60,672 bases of DNA. It comes from Phycisphaerae bacterium (GTDB lineage Bacteria > Planctomycetota > Phycisphaerae > JAJVII01). The DNA lies in the NCBI GenBank assembly GCA_022072085.1, contig JAJVII010000040.1, forward strand, positions 1-60,672. The letters are read 5' to 3'. Of this stretch, positions 1-7,244 are shown piece by piece (position 1 is the stretch's first letter; each line of letters begins with the position of its first letter). The notes under the pieces were generated by a model, which was not told the DNA's origin, ran no database searches, and was given only the letters and a program-made list of their open reading frames with translations. A program made the position numbers and the translations under genes.

Positions 1-121
1 AGCACGACAATCGACGTGCTCACGGAGAGCCGGATGCAGGGAAACCCGCAAGTCCGGTTCGGAGGGAGGTTCGGGGAAACCTGCCGTCGTAAGGCGGCAA
101 GGCGCCCCGGACCTACCCTAC
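1..121 (+). ncRNA. 3' end of a group II intron (domains V and VI)
   Basis: Positions 27-60 fold as domain V: the outer 8-bp stem GAGCCGGA/TCCGGTTC contains the AGC triad, followed by an inner stem with a GAAA tetraloop and a 2-base bulge (AG) on the 3' side. Positions 64-118 fold as domain VI, whose basal helix GGGAGGT/ACCT-A-CCC leaves A115 bulged. A bulged A seven bases from the end is the usual branch point, which places the 3' splice site after the AC at 120-121. The intron's reverse transcriptase and the upstream RNA domains would lie left of the window. The class (perhaps IIC) cannot be decided from this part. Confidence 0.8.
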
Positions 122-302
122 GATGCTTGGCGCGACCGGCTACGGCCGGTTGCTCGAGGAGGTCGGCCTGTAAGGCTGATGCTAGGCCCCGAAAAATCTC
201 GGAATTCCGGCCGGAATCATGCTTAGCGGGGGCCAGCTTTCCCGGCTGAATGTGTGCAGGCGTAGAGAACGAACCACAGACCACGAACCGAAGGAGACGC
301 AG
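122..302 (+). other. 3' exon of the intron and leader of the next gene
   Basis: Right after the intron end a short frame, ATG 123 to TAA 171-173, reads MLGATGYGRLLEEVGL. It could be the C-terminal tail of a gene split by the intron, with the rest left of the window. Inside it, 135-150 forms a perfect 6-bp hairpin with a TACG tetraloop. The remainder to 302 is leader for the next gene, with an AAGGAG Shine-Dalgarno site near 291. No other feature was seen. Confidence 0.35.
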
Positions 303-800
303 ATGGCCACGACGAAGAACGCGACGCAGACCGCCACGCCGAAGGCCGACCGCACCGAGGTCGACAACGCCCGCAACATCCTGATGCAGGCCGACCTCTA
401 CCGGCGGAACTACGAGAAGGCCCGCGACGAGTTCCTGGCCCGCGCCAAGGACAACCCGGCCGATGCCATCGCCTGGCGCGGCGAGGAGATGGCCATCGCC
501 ACCGCCCAGTACGCCCAGGTCGCCCACTACGACCTGCTGCTGGGCGAGGCGGAGATGGCCTCGATCCTGAGCAACGCGCCGGTCTTCTCGGTCGCCCCCG
601 CCGAGGTCATTGCCCGGGCCGGCAAGATGGTCCGCTACCTGGCCCGCCAGTTGCTGGGCCGCTCGGTCGGCCGGGCAAGCAGCACCGGCCAGTTCCACAA
701 CGCCGTCGACGGCGCGACCGCCGAGGCCTACGCCAGGACCATTCGCGACATGGCTGGCTGCTGCGGGGCGATGGACGTGGCCGAGCTGGTGCGGTTCTGA
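303..800 (+). CDS. hypothetical element protein, 165 aa
   Basis: The start at 303 is chosen because an AAGGAG site lies at the right distance; an in-frame start at 219 lacks one. The protein is soluble, with no signal peptide or membrane segment. Residues about 20-100 are alanine-rich and probably alpha-helical, with charged surfaces; the C-terminal third holds RYLARQLLGRSVGR and a GCCGAMD segment. I do not recognise the family. It is the first of three rightward genes in the left part of the element, convergent with the leftward block, so it may be an accessory or regulatory protein, but nothing in the sequence fixes a role. Confidence 0.7.
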   Translation: MATTKNATQTATPKADRTEVDNARNILMQADLYRRNYEKARDEFLARAKDNPADAIAWRGEEMAIATAQYAQVAHYDLLLGEAEMASILSNAPVFSVAPAEVIARAGKMVRYLARQLLGRSVGRASSTGQFHNAVDGATAEAYARTIRDMAGCCGAMDVAELVRF

Positions 801-809
801 GAGCCGAAA

Positions 810-825
810 CCCGCCGGGCGGCGGG
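810..825 (+). terminator. GC-rich hairpin after the first gene
   Basis: CCCGCC-GGGC-GGCGGG forms a perfect 6-bp stem with a 4-base loop 10 bases past the stop codon. There is no T-tract, so it may be a pause or mRNA-end hairpin rather than a full intrinsic terminator. Confidence 0.3.
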
Positions 826-890
826 TCGCCGGGCCTTGGGCAAGCCGGCCTGATGATGGCAGCCCGGACGCAAACCAGGAGGCAACCTTC

Positions 891-1157
891 ATGGCCAAGG
901 GCAAGGGCAACGAGAACGTGCTGGGCGTCTCGATCGGCAAGGAGCTGATCGCCCGCCTGAAGAAGCAGGCGGTCCGCGAGACGGCCAAATACCAGCGGCC
1001 GGTGACGGTGACCGAGATCGTCAAGTCGGCAGTCGAAGACTACCTGGGCTATTGGGAGACGGGCATCGACGCCGCGGTGCTGCTGGACGACGAGGGCAGG
1101 CCGCAGGCGGCTGAACCGGCCAAGCCCGCCCCGGCCGAGCCGGACTGGCCCGCCTGA
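891..1157 (+). CDS. small ribbon-helix-helix-like protein, 88 aa
   Basis: The start is fixed by an AGGAGG-type site at about 877-882. Residues 10-55 show a strand (LGVSIGKEL), a basic helix (IARLKKQAVRE), then VTVTEIVKSAVEDYL as a second helix, which fits the MetJ/Arc ribbon-helix-helix layout found in many small phage and plasmid regulators. The C-terminal 25 residues are acidic and proline/alanine-rich. If the fold is right it would bind DNA as a dimer, perhaps as a local repressor. It lies between two hypothetical genes with hairpins on either side. The fold is inferred from pattern only. Confidence 0.7.
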   Translation: MAKGKGNENVLGVSIGKELIARLKKQAVRETAKYQRPVTVTEIVKSAVEDYLGYWETGIDAAVLLDDEGRPQAAEPAKPAPAEPDWPA

Positions 1158-1186
1158 CGCGATGGCGGGCGCCGCCCCGCCGTCCC

Positions 1187-1202
1187 GGTCGCTCAAGCGA
1201 CC
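1187..1202 (+). terminator. hairpin between the RHH-like and HARE-HTH genes
   Basis: GGTCGCT-CA-AGCGACC is a perfect 7-bp inverted repeat in the gap after the stop at 1157, with further outer complementarity (CCCGGTCG/CGACCGGG). No T-run follows, so its use as a terminator is uncertain. Confidence 0.35.
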
Positions 1203-1259
1203 GACCGGGACGATGGGTCGGGAGGTCCGGCCCGTGACACCTTTACCGAGGAGCGAATC

Positions 1260-2009
1260 ATGAAGAAGCAGGACGTCCAGGTCGGCGCGAGCTACATCGC
1301 GAAGGTCAGTGGCAAGTTGGCCGAGATCCGCATCACCGGCGAGAGCCGCCACGGCGGCTGGGACGCGGTCAACGTGGCCACGAAGAAGTCGGTCCGCATC
1401 AAGAGCGCCCAGCGGCTGCGGGCGGCCGCCGGCAAGCCGAAGGCCAAAGGCCAGGCGAAGGCCGACGCCCCGGCCGCGCCGGCTCCCGGCGACAACCCGC
1501 TGGTCACCGCCGAGGCCAGCGAGTTCACCGAGCTGCTGGGCAAGGCGAGCATCGACCAACTCCAGGCGGCCTTGTCCTGGGGCTCGCTGCCGGCCAAGAA
1601 GCGCAGCCGCATCGAGGCCGCGCTGAAGACCCGCACCACGCCCCGGCCGGCCGACGACATCGCCAAGACGGTGGCCGCCGTCGAGAAGGGCAACCTGGCC
1701 GACGGCGTCGAGGTGCCCATGCCGCCCAAGACCCGGAAGGCTCGCGCCCCGCGGGCCGACGGCAAGATGAGCGGCCTGGACGCGGCGGCCAAGGTCCTGG
1801 CCGAGTCCAGGGAGCCCCTGAACGCCAAGCAGATCGTCGAACAGGCCGCGGCCAAGGGCTACTGGACCAGCCCCGGCGGCAAGACTCCGCATGCGACCAT
1901 CTACGCCGCGATGATCGTCGAGATCGCCAAGAAGGGCGACCAGGCCCGGTTCAAGAAGGTCGAACGCGGCCTGTTCACCGCGACCGAGGCCGCCAAGCAG
2001 GTTAAGTAG
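1260..2009 (+). CDS. HARE-HTH domain protein, 249 aa
   Basis: The start is preceded by GAGGAG. Residues 1-55 form a beta-rich basic region (VGASYIAKVSGKLAEIRI). The middle is alanine/proline/lysine-rich, with a helix at about 85-125. Residues about 163-240 (SGLDAAAKVLAESREPLNAKQIVEQA, then a TIYAAM segment and a final hairpin FKKVERGLFTAT) match the HB1/ASXL/restriction-endonuclease winged helix (HARE-HTH). In bacteria that domain occurs in restriction enzymes, RNA polymerase delta subunits and phage proteins. It probably binds DNA. The gene converges with the ParB-methyltransferase, only 14 bases away. Confidence 0.8.
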   Translation: MKKQDVQVGASYIAKVSGKLAEIRITGESRHGGWDAVNVATKKSVRIKSAQRLRAAAGKPKAKGQAKADAPAAPAPGDNPLVTAEASEFTELLGKASIDQLQAALSWGSLPAKKRSRIEAALKTRTTPRPADDIAKTVAAVEKGNLADGVEVPMPPKTRKARAPRADGKMSGLDAAAKVLAESREPLNAKQIVEQAAAKGYWTSPGGKTPHATIYAAMIVEIAKKGDQARFKKVERGLFTATEAAKQVK

Positions 2010-2023
2010 GAACGCCAGCCACA

Positions 2024-3442
2024 TCACGCGGCACCCCCTTCCGCCCCGGCCTCGACCAGCGCCGGGGTGTTCTCCGGCCCGACATCGCTCGCCGTGATGC
2101 GCTCAGCCTTCTTGCCGGTAAACTGCTCCCAGCGCTGAACGATCACGTCGCAGTAGAGCGGGTCGAGTTCCATGAGGTAGGCCCGCCGGCCGGTCTGCTC
2201 GCAGCCGATCAAGGTGCTGCCCGATCCGCCGAACAGATCCAGCACGTTCTCGCCACGCCGGGACGAGTACTCGATGGCCCGCGTGGCCAGTTCGACTGGC
2301 TTCTGCGTCAGGTGGACGTAGTCCTGCGGGTTGTCCTTCTTGATGTGCCACAGGTCGGTGGCGTTGTTCGGCCCGAAGAACCGGTGGGCTCCGCCTTCAC
2401 GCCAGCCGTAGAAGCAAATCTCGTAGCAGCCGAGGAAGCTCTTCCGCGTCAGGACCGGCCACATTTTGTCCCACACGATGCCCTGGCTGAAATACAGCTC
2501 GCAGCCCTTGAGCACCGGCGGGTAGTTGCCCAGGTTGGCATAGCCGCCCCAGATGTAGAACGACCCGCCCGGCTCCAGCACGCGGGCGATGTTGCCGAAC
2601 CAGGCGTACAACATCTTGTCGAACTCCTCGTCCGACACGAAGTCGTTGGCCAGAGGCCGGTCCTTGGCCCGCAACTTGTCGTGCGTGGCGATCCCGCTCT
2701 GGGCGCCCGTCGCAACGTCCCTGCCGTGGTGCTTGGACCTCGTCTTCTTCGCTTCCATGCGATGCAGATCGAAGCCCTGGTGGTGGAGCAGGCCCGGCTC
2801 GCCAAACGACGACATGCCTGCGGCGATGGCGTTGTTGCTCCGCGGCTCCACCTTGACGTTGTAGGGCGGATCGGTGTTCACGAGCTGGATGCGGGCGCCG
2901 TCCAGCAGCCGGTCCACGTCGGCCTCGCTGCTGCTGTCGCCGCAGAGCAGCCGGTGGTTGCCCATGATGATCAGGTCGCCACGCTTGGTGGTGGCGGCGT
3001 CGGGCAGTGCCGGGGCCTCGTCCGGGTCGGTCAGGCCGGCCGTGCCCTCAGGCGCCAGCATTGCCGACAGGTCCTCGGCCGAGAAGCCGAGCAGGTCCAG
3101 GTTGAAGTCCATGCCCTGGAGGTCCTTCAGCTCGATCGGCAGCAGGTCCATGTTCCACTCGGCCAGCGTCGCGGTCTGGTTGTCGGCGATGCGGTAGGCC
3201 TTGATCTGCGCGGGCGTCAGGTCCTTGGCCACGTGGACCGGGACCTTCTTGAGCCCCAGCTTGGCCGCCGCCTTCCACCGCGTGTGCCCGACGATGATCA
3301 CCATGTCGGCATCCACCACGATGGGCTGGCGGAACCCGAACTCCCGCAGGCTGGCCGCCACCGACTCGACGGCGGCGTCGTTGATGCGCGGGTTGTTCTC
3401 GTACGGCTTGACCGAATCGATGCTCACGAGCTTGACGTCCAC
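2024..3442 (-). CDS. ParB-like domain / DNA methyltransferase fusion
   Basis: The N-terminal ~120 residues are a ParB/Srx-type domain (KPYENNPR, then GHTRWKAAAKLGLKKVPVHV). The C-terminal part is an amino-methyltransferase with DPPYN near residue 191 (motif IV) and FGGSGST near residue 404 (motif I, SAM binding), so the motif order is the permuted (beta-class) one. Such ParB-methylases are common in phages and modify adenine-N6 or cytosine-N4. The GTG start at 3442 has GGAGGTGA five bases upstream, and the HNH gene ends one base earlier, implying translational coupling. Likely roles are protection of element DNA or regulation. It is not the partition ParB: it lacks that family's HTH and C-terminal dimer domain. 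Confidence 0.9.
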   Translation of the reverse strand: MDVKLVSIDSVKPYENNPRINDAAVESVAASLREFGFRQPIVVDADMVIIVGHTRWKAAAKLGLKKVPVHVAKDLTPAQIKAYRIADNQTATLAEWNMDLLPIELKDLQGMDFNLDLLGFSAEDLSAMLAPEGTAGLTDPDEAPALPDAATTKRGDLIIMGNHRLLCGDSSSEADVDRLLDGARIQLVNTDPPYNVKVEPRSNNAIAAGMSSFGEPGLLHHQGFDLHRMEAKKTRSKHHGRDVATGAQSGIATHDKLRAKDRPLANDFVSDEEFDKMLYAWFGNIARVLEPGGSFYIWGGYANLGNYPPVLKGCELYFSQGIVWDKMWPVLTRKSFLGCYEICFYGWREGGAHRFFGPNNATDLWHIKKDNPQDYVHLTQKPVELATRAIEYSSRRGENVLDLFGGSGSTLIGCEQTGRRAYLMELDPLYCDVIVQRWEQFTGKKAERITASDVGPENTPALVEAGAEGGAA

Positions 3443-3443
3443 G

Positions 3444-3911
3444 TTACTCACCTCCAGGCAGAGAGATTGAATCTGCTGTCGCCGACAGCGACCGTCGCTG
3501 CTGGCGGATTTTCCGTTGGCGGTCACTGCATGCCTGCCGATGGCACGGCTTGCATGCCGAGATGGCCCCGTCGTAGGGGTAGTAGCAGTAGCGGTAGAAC
3601 TCAGTCAGCGGCTTGGTCTGGCCGCACTTGCAGCAGCGCTTGTAGGGGACGCCGTCGCGGGACTCGTATCCTGCGTGAATGTGCCGGTGTTCCGCGGGAG
3701 TCACCAGCTGCAGATTCTCGATCCGGTTATCGCGGTTGTTCCCGTTGACGTGGTGTATGGCCATTCCCTCAGGAATCGGGCCGCGGTTTGCCTCCCATAC
3801 CGCTCGGTGTTCCATGACCAGCCGACCGTTGACGCGGCGGCGTCTCGGCCGTTGACGTTGCCGCTGCCCAAGTCGGTGCGTAACCACTGGCGACCTCCAT
3901 TTCCTGGTCAT
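3444..3911 (-). CDS. HNH endonuclease with zinc finger
   Basis: The HNH core is IHHVNGNNRDNRIENLQLVT (His53-His54 and the Asn pair), followed by EHRHIH around 75-80. A C-terminal zinc-binding region has CCKCG and, about 25 residues later, CKPC. The N-terminus is arginine-rich and basic. I place the start at the ATG whose bases overlap the upstream stop (ATGA); an alternative GTG at 3887 has a better GGAGGT site five bases away. Phage HNH proteins of this size often sit near methylase or terminase genes and nick or cut DNA. The stop is one base before the ParB-methyltransferase start. It might also be a free-standing homing endonuclease. Confidence 0.85.
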   Translation of the reverse strand: MTRKWRSPVVTHRLGQRQRQRPRRRRVNGRLVMEHRAVWEANRGPIPEGMAIHHVNGNNRDNRIENLQLVTPAEHRHIHAGYESRDGVPYKRCCKCGQTKPLTEFYRYCYYPYDGAISACKPCHRQACSDRQRKIRQQRRSLSATADSISLPGGE

Positions 3912-4561
3912 GTTCGGCGCGAAGACAAACAAAGAACTAGCGGCCGGCTGCTCGCCCGGCCCACGGGCGGTTTTTCGGCCAGTAAGGAACCATTCGTCTG
4001 CCACAATGGCAGGCCCGCGACGTTCGCCCCCGTTCGCCCCTGTCGCGTCCGGGCGGGCGCCTTGGCCACGTGCTCGACAGCGGCCGAATCGTTCGCCCGT
4101 GGGCCAACGGGTGGCGTTGGGTGCGAAGGCTCTGTGCTTGCCGCGGACAACGCGGTAGAATGCTCGCCGGTCGGATGCTCCTGCCTATCGCCATGACGCC
4201 CCCCCTCGTCGTGGCAAGCTGGCGTCCGACCTTTTTCATGTACGGCCTGGCCGACTGCGGCGGCGTGGCCTCGCACCACGCTGGGGCTTGTTTTCCCTGC
4301 GCCGCGTGGTGGGAGCGGGGCGGTGACGTACTCGTTGTTGCGCAACGGCCCGCGATACATGGCGCAGTAGAGCCAGTGCTCGGGCTGGTCGCTGCCCAAT
4401 GGGCACGTGTCATATCGCCGGCAGTCACCGCAGCGGCAGAACTTCAGGACGACCACGTCCTGGCCGGCATGGTGCTGGACGACGGGCTGGGGCTGTTCAG
4501 CCGCCGCCGTCGGCCGGTCAGCCTTGGTCGCTGCCGGCGCAGGATGTTTGAATTCGTACAT
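3908..4561 (-). CDS. cysteine-rich small zinc-finger protein
   Basis: The start at 4561 has AGGTGA nearby. Residues about 38-70 carry a cysteine cluster (CRCGDCRRYDTCPLG, then YCAMYRGP) that looks like a metal-binding finger. The rest, to residue 217, is low-complexity, rich in Pro, Ala, His and Arg. No catalytic domain was recognised. The ATGA overlap with the HNH gene suggests co-translation. The C-terminal two-thirds could have arisen by read-through into non-coding GC-rich sequence, because its composition is unlike a folded domain; the N-terminal finger is the well-supported part. Confidence 0.6.
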   Translation of the reverse strand: MYEFKHPAPAATKADRPTAAAEQPQPVVQHHAGQDVVVLKFCRCGDCRRYDTCPLGSDQPEHWLYCAMYRGPLRNNEYVTAPLPPRGAGKTSPSVVRGHAAAVGQAVHEKGRTPACHDEGGRHGDRQEHPTGEHSTALSAASTEPSHPTPPVGPRANDSAAVEHVAKAPARTRQGRTGANVAGLPLWQTNGSLLAEKPPVGRASSRPLVLCLSSRRT

Positions 4562-4585
4562 CTGGTCACCTGCCCTGGTCATCGC

Positions 4586-4784
4586 TGGCACGCGGTGGCA
4601 CGCGATCCACCCGATTGCGCTCTATGCTGCTCAGGCGCGTGCGCGTGTGCGCGCACGCGCGCCTGCGCACATGTGCAAAAGGAGACATCGCGTGCCATCG
4701 CGTGCCAGAAACGTAAGGCTTGATTCATCAATCGCTTACCGATTTCGATATCGCGTGCCACATCGCGTGCCGGAACGCGTGCCA
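4586..4784. repeat. iteron-like repeats, candidate replication origin
   Basis: Seven copies of a 9-11-base word lie in 200 bases without a gene. Two are in one direction (TGGCACGCG at 4586 and TGGCACGCGAT at 4596). Five are inverted relative to these: ATCGCGTGCCA at 4687, 4697 and 4750, a close copy at 4762, and ACGCGTGCCA at 4775. Spacing is 10 bp in the first two groups and 12 bp in the last, about one helix turn. An AT-richer segment (4711-4750) separates the groups, and a Z-DNA-prone tract lies between the inverted sets. The primase-helicase gene ends 31 bases away. This is the layout of iteron origins in plasmids and phages; origin function is inferred. Confidence 0.6.
4635..4676. repeat. 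alternating purine-pyrimidine (Z-DNA-prone) tract
   Basis: Bases 4635-4662 alternate strictly between purine and pyrimidine (mostly GC/GT steps), and after a short break 4664-4676 alternate again. Such tracts flip to Z-DNA under negative supercoiling. It lies inside the candidate origin, between the two groups of iterons. Confidence 0.7.
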
Positions 4785-4814
4785 AGGCCGAAACGACCGT
4801 CTTGGAGGCGGAAA

Positions 4815-7244
4815 TCACCACTTGGCACCCCCCTGCGCGCCCTCTGGCGCAACTGATATTCCCTCGTACCACCGCATCCGAACGCCAGCCAAGCGGGGCT
4901 GTGTGACGCGCAGGCCAGGCATTACGGCCCGCAAATCCCGTCCGAATGTCTGGATCGTGCCCACATGGGTCCGGCCAATGGACTGGCAGTAGTCCCGCCA
5001 GGCGGCGAACAGTTCGTTCATCTCGACGGACTGGCCGTTGCCCACGAGACACCGTTCCCGCACGAACGCACCGACCGGGCTGAACAGGTCCTCCAGGTCG
5101 CCGATCGTGTCCTCGACGCTGGCCGGCTGGACGAACCGCCCACGGGCGTGCAGCCGCTGCCAGCCCTGGAGCGCCCACAGCAGGATGCCGGGCAGCTCGG
5201 CCAGCAGCTTGTTGGTCAACTCGATGTCCTCGCGACCATAGAAGCTCGTGGTGAACCGCAGGACGAGGAATCGGCCGGCGAGCGCCCCGCTGGCGTCGGA
5301 CGCCCCGGGCAACTCGTTGGTCAGGAACATGAACCGCGTGGGCAGCTTCATCGTGACTGATCCGACGTGTTTGCGGTCGATGGTGAGCGTGTCCTCGCCG
5401 CTGATGCACAACAGGCGCTCGACGACGACGGCAATGTCGTCGCCCTTGAACCGGGCGTCCGAGACGATGGCCACGCTCTTGCCGATCAGTGGCTGGAGGC
5501 CGAATGGGCCGGCGAGAGACGATGTGGTCGGGCCCGCGACGTTGCCAGCGCCGACCAGGCGGGTCAGGACGCGCCCGATCGTGCCCTTGCCGCACCGCTT
5601 GGGGCCCAGGAGCAGGAGCATCTTCTGCTGGCTGGTGTCGACGGTCAGGCAGTAGCCGAACCACTCCTGGAGCAGGTCGATGGACTGCTGGTCGTCGGGC
5701 CACAGCTCCTGGAGGAAGGCCAGCCACTTGGCGGGCACGGCCGCGGCCGGGTCGTAGTCGAACTCCAGGGAGTTGATGTTGAACAGGGCCGGCGTCGCCG
5801 GGAAGGTCGTAGCCGTCGGGATGTGCAGGTTCAGCGACCGGCAGGACAGGACGGCCCTGGGGTCCGGCCTGCCCGCGGCGTCGCCCAGCCACGACGGCAG
5901 CGGCATGCTGGCCGGCAGGTGCGTGAGCGTCCGCACCGAGTCCAGCGCCGCGTTGATGCTGGTCGGGTTGGCCGGGAACGGCAGGAGTTCCTGCTCGTGG
6001 GTGCTGCGGTTGTAGACATGGTGGACGGAGTCGTGCAGCCAGGGCTGGAGCAGGTTCTTGACGGTCCCGTCTTCGACTTCGACGTAGCGGTTGCCACGCC
6101 ACTCCATGAGCAGGCCGGCGTAACTGTGCATGGTGCGGCCGTCGGGGTGGGTGCGGAACTCGCGGATGAACGCCTCGGCCGTGGGCAGCGTGCGGCTGGT
6201 GGATAGCACGAGCTTGCCGCTGACCGGGTCCCGCGTGCCCAGGGCGACGGCGGGCACGTCAGCCGGCGACGGCGGCGAGGCGCCGGGGCCGCCCGCGGCA
6301 GCGGCCCGACGCCGACGCTTCTTCGACTGGTACTGCTTGGTGACGAGCTGGAGCGCCTTGGCAATGGTCGCCTGGCCATAGGTCTGCTCACCATGCAGCT
6401 CGTCCCACTTGGGCCGGAACAGCTTGGACTGGCGGAAGAGCCGGTCGAGCTGGACCGGGTCCTTGGTGTAGAAGGCCAGCGTGAAGATGACCGACGAGTC
6501 GGCCTCGCTGGCGCTGTTGAAGTAGTCGTTCCACCGGCCGGCCCACAGCGCGGTGAACTTGGCCCCGTTCTTCTTGCTGCCGGTCGCCAGATTGAGGATC
6601 TCGTCGTCGGTGAGGGTGGCCGGCTCGGCCGGTGCGGGCGGGGTGGCAGACGGTGGCGGGGCCGGCGCCGCCGCGGCAGCCGCCTGCGGCGGGCCGAACA
6701 CCTCGACGTAGAGGGCGTCCAGCTGTCCCTGGCGATCTTCCACGTCGGCGCTGACGCCGTCTAGTCGCTGCCCGGTCACAGTGAAGAACCGGCCGGTGTC
6801 GTAGATTTCCACCTCGCCGTCGTGGTAGCCCTTGCGGCAGCGGTTGCCCGGCTTGCGGCCGCGGATGAAGACCTTCACCCCGCCGCCCGACGGCGAGACC
6901 TCGGTGTAGGAGTCGAGCTGGTCGACGATCTGCCGCCCCCAGGGCTTCAGCTCGCCCGACGCCGGGTCGATGCTGTCGTCCAGGTCCACGCCGCAGAAGC
7001 CGGCTTCGCCCGTGAACACGAACCCGACGCCGGCATACTGGCTGGACGCCTGCCAGGCCGCCATCGCCTGGTCGAACGTCGCCCAGGTGGCCGGATCGGT
7101 CGAGTCCGCCGGCCCGCCCGTCTTGGCGTCCATCGGGCACTTGGTCGGCTTGCCGTCGCGGACGATCACCTTCCAGACCACCCACTGGGGAAGCTGGCGC
7201 AGCGCCGCCGGCACGACCGTAATGTCGAACGGGCGGTCGCTCAC
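4815..7244 (-). CDS. NrS-1-type primase-polymerase / SF3 helicase, 809 aa
   Basis: The GTG start at 7244 has GGAGG six bases upstream and overlaps the RecD-like stop by 4 bases (GTGA). Residues ~15-165 form an archaeo-eukaryotic primase-type domain: metal-binding DLD at 87-89 in GVDLDD, then SPSGGGVKVF and EIYDTGRFFTVTG. Around 205-290 is the helicase-binding domain known from phage NrS-1 polymerase (ADSS..FTLAFYT, then LFRQSKLFRPKWDE). After a proline-rich linker comes a P4/D5-type superfamily 3 helicase, with Walker A GPKRCGKGT (Lys553) and an FLTNELP sensor segment. Known relatives prime and copy DNA de novo and unwind it, so this protein alone could start replication of the element at the adjacent iterons. 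Confidence 0.9.
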   Translation of the reverse strand: MSDRPFDITVVPAALRQLPQWVVWKVIVRDGKPTKCPMDAKTGGPADSTDPATWATFDQAMAAWQASSQYAGVGFVFTGEAGFCGVDLDDSIDPASGELKPWGRQIVDQLDSYTEVSPSGGGVKVFIRGRKPGNRCRKGYHDGEVEIYDTGRFFTVTGQRLDGVSADVEDRQGQLDALYVEVFGPPQAAAAAAPAPPPSATPPAPAEPATLTDDEILNLATGSKKNGAKFTALWAGRWNDYFNSASEADSSVIFTLAFYTKDPVQLDRLFRQSKLFRPKWDELHGEQTYGQATIAKALQLVTKQYQSKKRRRRAAAAGGPGASPPSPADVPAVALGTRDPVSGKLVLSTSRTLPTAEAFIREFRTHPDGRTMHSYAGLLMEWRGNRYVEVEDGTVKNLLQPWLHDSVHHVYNRSTHEQELLPFPANPTSINAALDSVRTLTHLPASMPLPSWLGDAAGRPDPRAVLSCRSLNLHIPTATTFPATPALFNINSLEFDYDPAAAVPAKWLAFLQELWPDDQQSIDLLQEWFGYCLTVDTSQQKMLLLLGPKRCGKGTIGRVLTRLVGAGNVAGPTTSSLAGPFGLQPLIGKSVAIVSDARFKGDDIAVVVERLLCISGEDTLTIDRKHVGSVTMKLPTRFMFLTNELPGASDASGALAGRFLVLRFTTSFYGREDIELTNKLLAELPGILLWALQGWQRLHARGRFVQPASVEDTIGDLEDLFSPVGAFVRERCLVGNGQSVEMNELFAAWRDYCQSIGRTHVGTIQTFGRDLRAVMPGLRVTQPRLAGVRMRWYEGISVAPEGAQGGAKW

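Noticed and set aside
2024-3442. The ParB-domain protein as the partner of the parS sites at 27.5 kb.
   Set aside because: It is a methyltransferase fusion of phage type without the ParB helix-turn-helix and dimer domain, and belongs to the mobile element.
4586-4784. The iteron cluster as a CRISPR array.
   Set aside because: The repeats are 9-11 bases with 0-3 base gaps and occur in both directions; there are no spacers and no cas genes.
4579-6102. A 507-codon minus-strand open frame across the primase gene and origin region.
   Set aside because: It is an alternative frame of the primase-helicase gene, Arg/Pro/Gly-rich, and runs through the iteron array.
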